A DNA stretch of 64,000 bases from an uncultured Pelagibacteraceae bacterium (GTDB taxonomy: Bacteria; Pseudomonadota; Alphaproteobacteria; Pelagibacterales; Pelagibacteraceae). Position 1 is the stretch's first letter. Each line of letters starts with the position of its first letter. The notes beneath the pieces are model-generated. The model saw nothing but the letters and a program-made list of their open reading frames with translations, searched no databases and was not told where the DNA came from. Made by a program: the position numbers and the translations under genes. Positions 1-8,853 of this stretch are shown here, piece by piece. The stretch spans positions 1-64,000 of the forward strand of contig CACMYE010000002.1 of assembly GCA_902617825.1 (NCBI GenBank), written 5' to 3'.

Positions 1-231
1 ATTTTCACTTCTTGATGATAGAAATAACAATAGATCTGTATCTTTATTAAAATTTGATTTATTATTTAACATTAGTCTCCTGATTTTCTCTGAATTTCGA
101 CTGCCGCCAGGCTCACGTAATTTAATAAAGCTGATTTTTTTTTGTTTTAAATATCTTGCAATAGAAGCTAAATGGTAGCTTTTTCCACTCCCTTCAATTC
201 CCTCAAAAACAATTATAGGTTTTTTAGACAT
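1..231 (-). CDS. tmk: Thymidylate kinase (partial, runs off window start)
   Basis: Minus-strand translation from ATG at 231: MSKKPIIVFEGIEGSGKSYHLASIARYLKQKKISFIKLREPGGSRNSEKIRRLM; P-loop EGxxGSGKS and REPGG motifs. Not in ORF track because truncated. Confidence 0.9.
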   Translation of the reverse strand, partial: MSKKPIIVFEGIEGSGKSYHLASIARYLKQKKISFIKLREPGGSRNSEKIRRLMLNNKSNFNKDTDLLLFLSSRSEN

Positions 232-1375
232 CACCCCAGATTAAATAGTTAATTGATTTAATTATTCTGGATATAAAGTTTACTTTTTTAACTTCTTTCG
301 ATGATAATAGGTCATATTCTCCAACCAATTCTTGATCGTAAACTACTCTTAATGTTGCAATTTTTTGATTTTTTTCAATTGGAGCCTCTACAGGTCCCTC
401 ATATTTTACAGTAACTTTAAGTAATTTTTTTTTAGCTTTTTTAATAGTTTTGTAAATATCTTGTTTGGTATAAGCTTCAACAGATTCTTTTTTACCAAGC
501 CAGACATTTATTTTTTGAAAAGGTTCATTAGATTTAGCAATTCTAACTAAATCGTAATTAGTTAATCCATATGTTAAAAGTTTAGTGCTTTCTTTAGATC
601 TCGAATTTTTTGTATTGAAACCACTGCCTACAGCTATCAATCTTCTACCATTTCTTTTTAAAGAAGATGCTAAAGAATATTTTTCTACAGCGAGATAACC
701 AGTTTTAATTCCATCAGCCCCAAGGTTTTTATAAAGTAAAGGATTTCTATTACCTTGGGTAATTGGATCACCTCCAGTACGGTCCCATGTAAATTCTTTT
801 TCAGCAAACATCTTGTAAAACTCAGGGTGTTTTTCAATTAAATATCTAGACATAATCATTATATCTCTGACAGTAGAATAATTATCAGGATCATTAATAC
901 CTGAAGAATTTGTAAAATTTGTATTTTCCATGCCTATTTCTCTTGCTTTAGCAGTCATTAATAAAGCAAATTCTTCTTCTGTACCGGCAATACCTTCTGC
1001 TAAAGCTATACATGCATCATTACCTGATGCAATAATTATACCTTTGAGTAAATCTTCCACAGAAACTTGATCTCCTACCATAATAAACATAGAAGAATAA
1101 CCAGAAGTAGATAATCTCCAAGCCTTTTCAGAAATAATAAATTTTTCATCCAAAGTTAAATCACCTGATTTAATCAAGTCAAAAGCAATTATTGAAGTCA
1201 TAATCTTAGTCATTGAAGCTGGATAAATCGATCTATCAGGTTCTTTTTCATACAAAATTTCACCAGAATAGTAATCTTGAAGTATTGCTGTCCTTGCTTT
1301 TACATCAAAATTAGCATGTGTAAACGAATGAATAAATAAGCTGAGAAAAATATAAATTATTAATTTCTTAAGCAT
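224..1375 (-). CDS. dacC: D-alanyl-D-alanine carboxypeptidase (penicillin-binding protein 5/6 family)
   Basis: Signal peptide, SMTK (SxxK), SGN and KTG motifs. Confidence 0.9.
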   Translation of the reverse strand: MLKKLIIYIFLSLFIHSFTHANFDVKARTAILQDYYSGEILYEKEPDRSIYPASMTKIMTSIIAFDLIKSGDLTLDEKFIISEKAWRLSTSGYSSMFIMVGDQVSVEDLLKGIIIASGNDACIALAEGIAGTEEEFALLMTAKAREIGMENTNFTNSSGINDPDNYSTVRDIMIMSRYLIEKHPEFYKMFAEKEFTWDRTGGDPITQGNRNPLLYKNLGADGIKTGYLAVEKYSLASSLKRNGRRLIAVGSGFNTKNSRSKESTKLLTYGLTNYDLVRIAKSNEPFQKINVWLGKKESVEAYTKQDIYKTIKKAKKKLLKVTVKYEGPVEAPIEKNQKIATLRVVYDQELVGEYDLLSSKEVKKVNFISRIIKSINYLIWGDV

Positions 1376-2129
1376 CTTTTAATATTTCCAGGTTTTCAAA
1401 TTCTAATAATTTTATTTCATCAAATGATTTTTCAAGTTTTTTTATATCATTAAATGGACCTAATAATACCCTATATTTAGTCTGTGATAATTTTTTTATT
1501 AATGGATTTTTCAAATTTGTCTCTTTTTTAATTCTTAAGATCATATTCTCTGCTGAGTCCTTATAATAAAAATCAGCAATCTTAATTGAGTATAAAAATT
1601 TATGTTTCTTTACTTGTTTTTTTTTATTTAAGTCTGCTCCTAAATTATCAATTGTAATTCCATCTACAGGTGCTTTTTCGGCTACATTTTTTTCTTCATC
1701 GAATGTTTTTGCTTTTTTAGCAATAAAGGTAGAGTTTTCAGATATTAGAACAAGATCAACGTAAGGCTCACTTGAATTAATAGATAATTCATTAGCAATT
1801 CTTTTTGTTATTACTGAATTATAAAAATCTGAAAATTGAACATTATTTGAAATAACTTTAGCAATGATTGATTTATCATTTACAGGATTGGTAATTTTAA
1901 CAAATGAATTTTTTTTAATTTTTTTGTGAAAAATAACTAAAGCTCTATTATCAATTTTTTTTGATATTTTATTATTTTTTTTAAGATTCTCATCATAAAT
2001 TAAAGTAAAACCTGTAGTACTATATTTTAGATAATTAGAATAATTTACAACTTTTTTATTATTATCAAATTGTTGGCATGCTGTTAAAAATAAAATTAAC
2101 AATATAATTAAAAAATTATTGAAGTTCAT
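1368..2129 (-). CDS. RlpA-like septal ring lipoprotein with C-terminal SPOR-like domain
   Basis: Lipobox LTAC, DPBB-like central region (ALVIFHKKIKKNSFVKITNP), C-terminal SPOR-like YRVLLGPF; between dacC and mltB. Confidence 0.7.
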   Translation of the reverse strand: MNFNNFLIILLILFLTACQQFDNNKKVVNYSNYLKYSTTGFTLIYDENLKKNNKISKKIDNRALVIFHKKIKKNSFVKITNPVNDKSIIAKVISNNVQFSDFYNSVITKRIANELSINSSEPYVDLVLISENSTFIAKKAKTFDEEKNVAEKAPVDGITIDNLGADLNKKKQVKKHKFLYSIKIADFYYKDSAENMILRIKKETNLKNPLIKKLSQTKYRVLLGPFNDIKKLEKSFDEIKLLEFENLEILKDA

Positions 2130-3120
2130 TTTTAAATTTATCTTTTAAAGTACAAACAGCTAAAGCAAATCTTAATGATCTGTTCCATTGTAGTATAATT
2201 TCATAATTATCAAAAACAATAAAGGCTGGATTTAATATATCAGCATCAGGTATTATATCCTTATCAGGTGTAATTATTGCTACTTGAAGATTATGATATT
2301 TTTTTTCTATTTGATTTATATTTTTAATAAATTTACTATAGGATTTTAATTTTTGTTTGTTGTGAAGTTTCTTTGCTGAAACATTTAAATATTTTTTAGG
2401 AATATCATTGGATAAATTGACTCTTAGAAAACAAGGTTGACCAGCATTCCAACCAATTTTATTTAAATAATTACCTGCTGATGCATATGCATCTTCGTTA
2501 TTTTTTAAATCAATTGATCCATTATTATCGTAATCTATCGCATAATTTTTCATAGTTGATGGCATAAATTGAAAAAAACCGAATGCACCTGCCCAGGATC
2601 CAAAAAGAGTTTCATAATTAATTTGTTTTTTTTCAATAAGCTTTAAAATTATTAGCAATTCATTTGTAAAAAACTCAGATCTCCTTTGATCGAAACTTAG
2701 TGTTGCAAGTGATGATAAAATGTCCATTTTACCAACATAGGTTCCAAAATTTGTTTCGATACCCATCAATGATAAGAGTAATTCTTGTTCAATATTAAAT
2801 TTTTTTTCTACTGATTTAATCAGATTTGAATTTTGTTTATAAAAAGACAACCCTTTAGAAACTTTCTTTTTAGAAGTTCTCTTTGAGATATAAGTCTTTG
2901 TATCTTCATAAAATTCTGGTTGAAAACGGTCGTATTTAATAACATTAGGAAGGAATTTAGTATTTGACATGACTTTATCAAAAGTTTTTTCAGAAATATT
3001 ATTTTTAAGAGCTATTTTTTTAAAACTTTTTTTCCAATTTTCAAATTCAATATTAATATCAGCATAAACATTAATATTAGAAGTAAGTATGATAATAAAT
3101 AGGTATTTAATTATTTTCAT
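2116..3120 (-). CDS. mltB: Lytic murein transglycosylase (MltB family)
   Basis: GIETNFG, GAFGFFQFMPSTMKNYAIDYDNNGSIDL, NYLNKIGWNAGQPC motifs. Confidence 0.9.
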   Translation of the reverse strand: MKIIKYLFIIILTSNINVYADINIEFENWKKSFKKIALKNNISEKTFDKVMSNTKFLPNVIKYDRFQPEFYEDTKTYISKRTSKKKVSKGLSFYKQNSNLIKSVEKKFNIEQELLLSLMGIETNFGTYVGKMDILSSLATLSFDQRRSEFFTNELLIILKLIEKKQINYETLFGSWAGAFGFFQFMPSTMKNYAIDYDNNGSIDLKNNEDAYASAGNYLNKIGWNAGQPCFLRVNLSNDIPKKYLNVSAKKLHNKQKLKSYSKFIKNINQIEKKYHNLQVAIITPDKDIIPDADILNPAFIVFDNYEIILQWNRSLRFALAVCTLKDKFKNELQ

Positions 3121-3985
3121 GTAAATCTTTCAAATATACAATTACAGCAATCCAAATAAAAATAAAACTAACTAATTTATTTAATGAAAAAACTTCGTCA
3201 TAATAAAAGAAACCAAGTAAAAATTGCAAAGTTGGAGTTATATAAAAAATCATTCCAGTTGGGCCAAGTCCACATAACTCAACCCCTCTGACATACAAGA
3301 AAAGTGGAATAACAGTCATTGGTCCTGCCAAGAAAATTAGTATCATCATAGGAGGATCTTCAATTTTAAAATCATTAAATCCATTAATGGTAATTAAATA
3401 AAATGCTACAATAGCAAATGGTAATATAAATAAGCTCTCTATTAATAATCCAATGTCTGTATCAACACTAATTTTTTTTCTTAACAAATTATAAAACCCC
3501 CAACTAAACGCAACGACTAAACCAAGCCATGGTAAAGATTTGTAACTCATAATAATTAAGTAAAGTATGGATACTATGACTAAAATAATTGAAAAAATCC
3601 TTTTCTTGTTAAGAACTTCCTTAAAAAAAATATATCCTAACATCACACTAAGAATTGGCATTATAAAATAACCAAAACTTGCATCAATTATTCTATTTGT
3701 AGCTATAGCATAAATCCATGCGGCCCAATTGATAAAAATTAAACTTCCTGAAAAAAAAAGATATATTAAATTTTTTTTACTTTTTAAAATTTCAAAAAAA
3801 ACATTCCATTTTGAAAAAAAAAAGGTTGTTAATATTAATGTGATAGTCGACCATAGGCATCTATGTACAACAAGTTCTATATGACCAATATAAGTGATAG
3901 ATTTAAAATATATAACACCGACAAATCCCCACCAAAATGAGCCAGAACCAGCTAGTAGTAAACCCTTATTGAATTCTTTGTTCAT
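3107..3985 (-). CDS. rarD: EamA/RarD family transporter
   Basis: About ten hydrophobic segments; NWAAWIYAIATNRIIDASFGYFIMPI is typical of RarD. Confidence 0.85.
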   Translation of the reverse strand: MNKEFNKGLLLAGSGSFWWGFVGVIYFKSITYIGHIELVVHRCLWSTITLILTTFFFSKWNVFFEILKSKKNLIYLFFSGSLIFINWAAWIYAIATNRIIDASFGYFIMPILSVMLGYIFFKEVLNKKRIFSIILVIVSILYLIIMSYKSLPWLGLVVAFSWGFYNLLRKKISVDTDIGLLIESLFILPFAIVAFYLITINGFNDFKIEDPPMMILIFLAGPMTVIPLFLYVRGVELCGLGPTGMIFYITPTLQFLLGFFYYDEVFSLNKLVSFIFIWIAVIVYLKDLHENN

Positions 3986-4068
3986 AAGTTTTAGTGGAAT
4001 TAGTCGTTATTAGTTTTATTAGACTATTTTAAGGTTGAATTAAATAATTATAATTATAAAACCTAGCC

Positions 4069-4110
4069 CACGGAGAGATGGCTGAGCGGTTGAAAGCACC
4101 GGTCTTGAAA
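4069..4110 (+). repeat. attL-like 42-bp direct repeat: 5' half of tRNA-Ser(UGA) (tRNA fragment from 4072)
   Basis: cacggagagatggctgagcggttgaaagcaccggtcttgaaa identical to 6425-6466, then diverges. Confidence 0.95.
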
Positions 4111-4227
4111 TACCAAGGATCCACTACTCACCTTACGACGTTTCACATACTTATCAAGCCATTACTGATTTTTTTAATTTTAGCTTTTACGAAAAACCCA
4201 TCTTTATTGACTTGCCTAACCTATCAA

Positions 4228-4246
4228 ACTTGTACGCTACTTGTAC
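4228..4246. repeat. Paired direct repeat ACTTGTAC-gct-ACTTGTAC near left end of element
   Basis: Two exact 8-mers at 11-bp period; same architecture at 6332-6350. Confidence 0.85.
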
Positions 4247-4252
4247 GGAGAT

Positions 4253-4765
4253 TTATAATTTCTTACAAATATAATCTCCAAATGCGCCTAAATTTTCGTA
4301 AGCACATTTATACAACTTATTATCTTTTGGGGGGTCGTTATAAACTATATCATTTGAACCAACGGCAAATGATGTTGAAAAATTTAGAGTTGGAGAATCA
4401 ATATTAATGCCACAGAGTTTTTTTGTTCCTAAATTTTCATTAGTCATAGGCTTATCAGACTTTTGATTATTATTTACGCAATCCCAGTGTGAATTATATA
4501 AACTTAGATCCTGATCAAAATAATCTTTGTTATAATATGATATTTTTCTAAATGAGATTCTTATTTCTTTTTCATTTTTAATAAGAACGCAATCTATTGC
4601 CTCACCATAACCAGCATGATCTATATTTCTTTGTTTTTGTCTAATTAATCTAACATCTTTATCTTTTTTTAAAACATCTTCTATTAATTTACTAATCAAA
4701 TCTTTATCATTAAGATGAAATTTTTTATCTGGATCTGGCACTAAAAATTCAGGAAAAAATTTCAT
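4253..4765 (-). CDS. Hypothetical protein (island ORF 4)
   Basis: 170-aa ORF, 4-nt overlap with upstream ORF; no family recognised. Confidence 0.7.
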   Translation of the reverse strand: MKFFPEFLVPDPDKKFHLNDKDLISKLIEDVLKKDKDVRLIRQKQRNIDHAGYGEAIDCVLIKNEKEIRISFRKISYYNKDYFDQDLSLYNSHWDCVNNNQKSDKPMTNENLGTKKLCGINIDSPTLNFSTSFAVGSNDIVYNDPPKDNKLYKCAYENLGAFGDYICKKL

Positions 4766-5061
4766 TTAATTACCTTTATATTTTTTTGTCTTCTTCTCTT
4801 GATCAACTCATCTACCTGAATCTTAATAAAGAGTTTTCTGCCCATTTGCACAGCTTTAGCCTGTACTTCGCTTTTATGTTTAGTAGGTAATCTTTTTAAA
4901 GGTTTGCCTGGTGGATCATCATTAGCTAGTACATTATTAGCTGAATTAATCATACTTTGATCAACTATTCTTAATACTTCTTTCTTTTCATCAAAAGATA
5001 AGTTTTCAAGTATCTTAATTATACCGTTTCTTTCCTCTTGAGCTCTAAAGTATTTATTCAT
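4762..5061 (-). CDS. Hypothetical protein, small basic (island ORF 3)
   Basis: 99-aa ORF overlapping both neighbours; Lys/Arg-rich C-terminus (DELIKRRRQKNIKVIK). Confidence 0.7.
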   Translation of the reverse strand: MNKYFRAQEERNGIIKILENLSFDEKKEVLRIVDQSMINSANNVLANDDPPGKPLKRLPTKHKSEVQAKAVQMGRKLFIKIQVDELIKRRRQKNIKVIK

Positions 5062-5272
5062 CTCTAAACTCTTCTATAAGATCATTAAGAATTAAGATTG
5101 AATGATTTTCTTGATTATGTTGATCAATATTAGCAACTGCTTTTTCGAATTGTAATTTTAATTCTTCAAATTCTTTATCGTTCATATTCTTAATAATTTT
5201 TTTAATTCTTTTTTCATTACCTGGTGTGTCAGGATCACTAAATTCTTTTACAATTTCTTTAAATTTATTCAT
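5054..5272 (-). CDS. Hypothetical protein, small acidic (island ORF 2)
   Basis: 72-aa ORF, 3 nt from 345-aa ORF and overlapping the next. Confidence 0.65.
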   Translation of the reverse strand: MNKFKEIVKEFSDPDTPGNEKRIKKIIKNMNDKEFEELKLQFEKAVANIDQHNQENHSILILNDLIEEFRDE

Positions 5273-5275
5273 TTA

Positions 5276-6313
5276 TTATTTCTTAAAATAAAGATCTCTA
5301 AAGCCTTTTGTAGGTTTTTTGGAACGAAAATCATCTATTAATGACCAAATACTTGTTAGATAATCTTTTTCTTTATAATCATCGCTTTCTTCAATATTTT
5401 TTTCTAAAAGATTAATTACATCTAAATATTCAATTCTACTCATTCCTGTCGCCATATCTTTAAAATCTTTCTCATTTTCTGATTTACCAGAATTGAATAT
5501 TACTTGCATCATCTTAAGCGTTGAAGAAGCTCTTAATAGAAAAAATTTAATCCATTCACCTTTTGTAAATTTCAAAACATTCTTTGATTTTTTTGATGCT
5601 TTATTAATATAATTTTCATGAAGTCTAATACTGTATGCTTCATTCATGTAAAGATAACTAAGTCTAAGAGCTACATCTTTTCGTAATCCTGTGCCTGGAA
5701 ATTTTTCAAAATGACCAGGTAATAATTCTAATAATGCTGTTGTATTAGATTTGCCAGGACCTGCAACTTGGTTCATATATCCCGTGTTTTCTAAATTGAA
5801 ATAATGCCCTGCTCCAATAAATACTTTTGAGATAGACTCTGCTGATTTGTAATTTTTAACAAACCAATTTGAAATATTTTTTATGTCAGCCTTGGTTAAT
5901 TCAGGTAAATGAGCATTTATAATCTTTTTATTAAAATCATATTTTTTATTATTAACTTCAATTATGCAGGGTTGATAACCTATGCTTTTGTCTTTGGAAT
6001 ATCTTTTAGCAGTATCAAAAAAAGCATTTATTAAAAATTCAACTGTTTCATCATCTACTTTCTTTTTTACATTATTAATTTTATAATTTTCAAAACAAGC
6101 TCCTAAAAAATAAACTAGATATGTGAGCAGTGATTGTTGGTAAGGAATATGCCCTTTAGATATATGGTCTAATAATTTTTTTAGTTCTTTTTTTTCAAAT
6201 TTTCTACCCTCTTCTTTAATGTTAGTTTGTATTATTACAGCTGAATGATATGACCAAATGATTGTATTCAATGACCATGTACAAGCTCTCTCTACAATTG
6301 GATCTAATTTCAT
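5276..6313 (-). CDS. Hypothetical protein (island ORF 1, 345 aa)
   Basis: Longest island ORF, first gene of the operon; no recombinase (R..HxxR..Y or serine resolvase) or replication motif recognised. Confidence 0.75.
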   Translation of the reverse strand: MKLDPIVERACTWSLNTIIWSYHSAVIIQTNIKEEGRKFEKKELKKLLDHISKGHIPYQQSLLTYLVYFLGACFENYKINNVKKKVDDETVEFLINAFFDTAKRYSKDKSIGYQPCIIEVNNKKYDFNKKIINAHLPELTKADIKNISNWFVKNYKSAESISKVFIGAGHYFNLENTGYMNQVAGPGKSNTTALLELLPGHFEKFPGTGLRKDVALRLSYLYMNEAYSIRLHENYINKASKKSKNVLKFTKGEWIKFFLLRASSTLKMMQVIFNSGKSENEKDFKDMATGMSRIEYLDVINLLEKNIEESDDYKEKDYLTSIWSLIDDFRSKKPTKGFRDLYFKK

Positions 6314-6331
6314 ATAGGATATTATAGGATA

Positions 6332-6350
6332 ACTTGTACAAGACTTGTAC
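6332..6350. repeat. Paired direct repeat ACTTGTAC-aag-ACTTGTAC near right end of element, upstream of island operon
   Basis: Two exact 8-mers, 11-bp period; lies just upstream of a minus-strand TATAAT and the 345-aa ORF start at 6313. Confidence 0.85.
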
Positions 6351-6424
6351 GCCAGTCAAAATTCTTAAAAAAAAATCGTCTGTTTTTTAGTTGAATTTTG
6401 ATTTTATACTTATAAAACCATGCT

Positions 6425-6466
6425 CACGGAGAGATGGCTGAGCGGTTGAAAGCACCGGTCTTGAAA
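6425..6466 (+). repeat. attR-like 42-bp direct repeat within intact tRNA-Ser locus
   Basis: Identical to 4069-4110. Confidence 0.95.
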
Positions 6467-6517
6467 ACCGGCAAAGGGGCAACTCTTTCCTGGGTTCGAA
6501 TCCCAGTCTCTCCGCCA
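6428..6517 (+). tRNA. tRNA-Ser(UGA)
   Basis: GGAGAGA/TCTCTCC acceptor stem, CCGGT-CTTGAAA-ACCGG anticodon arm (TGA), long variable arm, GGTTCGAATCC T-arm, encoded CCA. Confidence 0.96.
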
Positions 6518-6521
6518 TTAT

Positions 6522-6779
6522 TTAGTATTTAAAATTTTTAAAAAGTAAATTTACTTTGTTTTTCTCTATTTCAAAATCTGTCTCAGCTCCTGTATAGAAG
6601 TTGTATAAATTTGTGTCATCTATATTTAGTAGTTTTTCTAAATCAATTAAGTCTTCATTATCTAAATTATTAATATTTTTTTTGGTAAATGAACCTAAAA
6701 GTTTATCCATCTCTTTTGTGCCACGGTAATTAGATCTGTAAATAATTTTTTTTTTTAATTCATCTATGTTGATACACAT
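6522..6779 (-). CDS. sdhE: Succinate dehydrogenase assembly factor SdhE (FAD assembly factor)
   Basis: YRSNYRGTKEMDKLLGSF motif; next to recG as in many alphaproteobacteria. Confidence 0.85.
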   Translation of the reverse strand: MCINIDELKKKIIYRSNYRGTKEMDKLLGSFTKKNINNLDNEDLIDLEKLLNIDDTNLYNFYTGAETDFEIEKNKVNLLFKNFKY

Positions 6780-6801
6780 TATTAGAATATATTATTTTAA
6801 T

Positions 6802-8853
6802 ATGGATATTAAAAGTAATTATAAATATTTATTATCGGATCTAACAGCATTAAAAGGTGTTGGTGCTAAAACAACAAATTTACTTAAAAAGAAAAATATT
6901 AATAATTTATTTGATCTTTTATGGAAACTTCCAAAATCTTTTACGGACAGAAGTTTGTCCTCCAAAATAAAGGAGCTTAAAATTGGTGAGAATCATACTG
7001 TAACGGTTATACCTCAAAAGTACCTATTTCCAAGGGTTAGGAAATTACCCAATAGAGTTATTTGTTCAGACGATACTGGAATTTTAGACTGCGTTTTTTT
7101 TAATAGTTATGAAGGATATGTAAAAAAAATTCTTCCTCTAGGTAAAGAAATAACGATAAGTGGTAAAATAAGTTATTTTAAAAGCAGATATCAATTAACA
7201 AACCCAAAATATATATCTGAGGACTCATCTCTAATAAAACAAATACATAATCAGTATTCTTTAACAGAAGGAATATCTGAAAAAGTTTATAAAAGAATTA
7301 TTAACCAAATTATTAATAAATTGCCTGTATTAGATGAGTGGCACTCAAATGAAATTTTAAATAAATTTGGAAATTTAAGTTGGAATAATTCCATCGTAGA
7401 ACTTCATAAACCAGAAAATATAGGTAAATACAAAGATAATTTTTATCAAAGACTAGCGTATGACGAAATATTTTCAACTTTTTTAGTAAATTCTGAAATA
7501 AGAAAAAAAATAAAAAAAATTAAGAAAAAAAGAAAAAAAATTTATTTTAATTTACAAAATGATTTAATAAATAAATTAAGTTTTTCTCTTACAGAAGATC
7601 AATTAAATTCCCTCAAACAAATTAATAGTGATTTAAGTACATCCACAAAAATGTTTAGACTTTTACAAGGTGATGTCGGAAGTGGAAAAACAATTGTAGC
7701 ACTTCTATCAGCATACAATACCATAAACTCAGGTTATCAAGTTGCTTTTATGGCTCCTACCGAAATATTAGCACGTCAACATTATAATTTAGCGAAAGAA
7801 ATTTTTCCTAATAAGAAAAAAATAGAATTAATTTCAGGAAAATCCGATTATAAAAATAAAAAAATAATTTTAGAGAAATTAAAAAGCAATAAAATAGATA
7901 TTATTTTTGGTACTCACGCAATATTTCAAAAAAAGGTGAGTTATAAAAAACTTGGATTAATCATTATTGATGAACAGCATAAGTTTGGGGTTAATCAAAG
8001 AAAAAAACTATCAGATAAAGGTGGTGATGATTGTGACGTTTTATTAATGACTGCTACCCCAATACCACGAACTTTAACTATGACTATATATGGTGATATG
8101 GACTTATCAATAATAAAAGAAAAACCTAGATTTAGAAAACCAATTAAAACATATAGTAAATTAGAGAGTAATATTAGTGATATTCTTAAATTTATTAAAA
8201 AAGAGATAAATTTAGGTAACCAGATTTTTTGGGTTTGCCCTCTTATTGAGGAGTCTAAAAAATTAGATCATACATCCGCAATTAATAAATTTAAATTCTT
8301 AAAAAAATTATTTCCAAATCAAGTTTTATTGTTACATGGAAAAACTGAAATAAATGAAAAAGAGAAAATATTAAATAATTTTCAAAAAAATAAATTCAAA
8401 ATTCTAGTCTCAACAACAATTATTGAGGTTGGAATTGATTTTCCAAATGCAAATGTAATAATTATTGAAAATGCAAACAAATTTGGTTTGTCTCAACTTC
8501 ACCAGTTAAGGGGTCGTGTTGGTCGAGGAAATAAAGAGTCAACATGTATATTAATGTTTAAATCAAATTTATCTGAAAATGCTAAAAAAAGGATTAATAT
8601 ATTAAAACAAAGCAACGATGGTTTTTTAATATCTGAAGAAGATATGAAAATTAGAGGTTTTGGTGACATACTTGGTTTCAAACAAAGTGGTATAAAGAAT
8701 TTTAAATTAGCTGATCCTATTCATAATAGTGATCTTTTTTTGCTTGCTGAAAAAGAAATTAAAAGAATTGAAAATTCAAATGAAGATATCAGGAAATTTA
8801 AACCATTGATAAAACTCTATGATAGGGCAGATGTTATCAACGATATTGCTTAA
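6802..8853 (+). CDS. recG: ATP-dependent DNA helicase RecG
   Basis: LLQGDVGSGKT, DEQHKFG, MTATPIPRTL, QLRGRVGRG motifs; start chosen at MDIKSNYK (ORF opens at 6766). Confidence 0.95.
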   Translation: MDIKSNYKYLLSDLTALKGVGAKTTNLLKKKNINNLFDLLWKLPKSFTDRSLSSKIKELKIGENHTVTVIPQKYLFPRVRKLPNRVICSDDTGILDCVFFNSYEGYVKKILPLGKEITISGKISYFKSRYQLTNPKYISEDSSLIKQIHNQYSLTEGISEKVYKRIINQIINKLPVLDEWHSNEILNKFGNLSWNNSIVELHKPENIGKYKDNFYQRLAYDEIFSTFLVNSEIRKKIKKIKKKRKKIYFNLQNDLINKLSFSLTEDQLNSLKQINSDLSTSTKMFRLLQGDVGSGKTIVALLSAYNTINSGYQVAFMAPTEILARQHYNLAKEIFPNKKKIELISGKSDYKNKKIILEKLKSNKIDIIFGTHAIFQKKVSYKKLGLIIIDEQHKFGVNQRKKLSDKGGDDCDVLLMTATPIPRTLTMTIYGDMDLSIIKEKPRFRKPIKTYSKLESNISDILKFIKKEINLGNQIFWVCPLIEESKKLDHTSAINKFKFLKKLFPNQVLLLHGKTEINEKEKILNNFQKNKFKILVSTTIIEVGIDFPNANVIIIENANKFGLSQLHQLRGRVGRGNKESTCILMFKSNLSENAKKRINILKQSNDGFLISEEDMKIRGFGDILGFKQSGIKNFKLADPIHNSDLFLLAEKEIKRIENSNEDIRKFKPLIKLYDRADVINDIA

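Larger units (their letters stand above)
4111..6466. mobile_element. Putative integrative element/island (~2.36 kb) inserted in the anticodon loop of tRNA-Ser(UGA); no recognisable integrase
   Basis: Flanked by the 42-bp direct repeat of the tRNA 5' half; contains four tightly packed minus-strand ORFs without recognisable family motifs. Confidence 0.8.

Noticed and set aside
4078-4407. Plus-strand 109-aa ORF in the track
   Set aside because: Begins inside the half-tRNA, overlaps island ORF 4 antisense, and has no recognisable coding pattern; treated as spurious. I also checked 4111-4250 in several frames for an integrase remnant and found none I could support.
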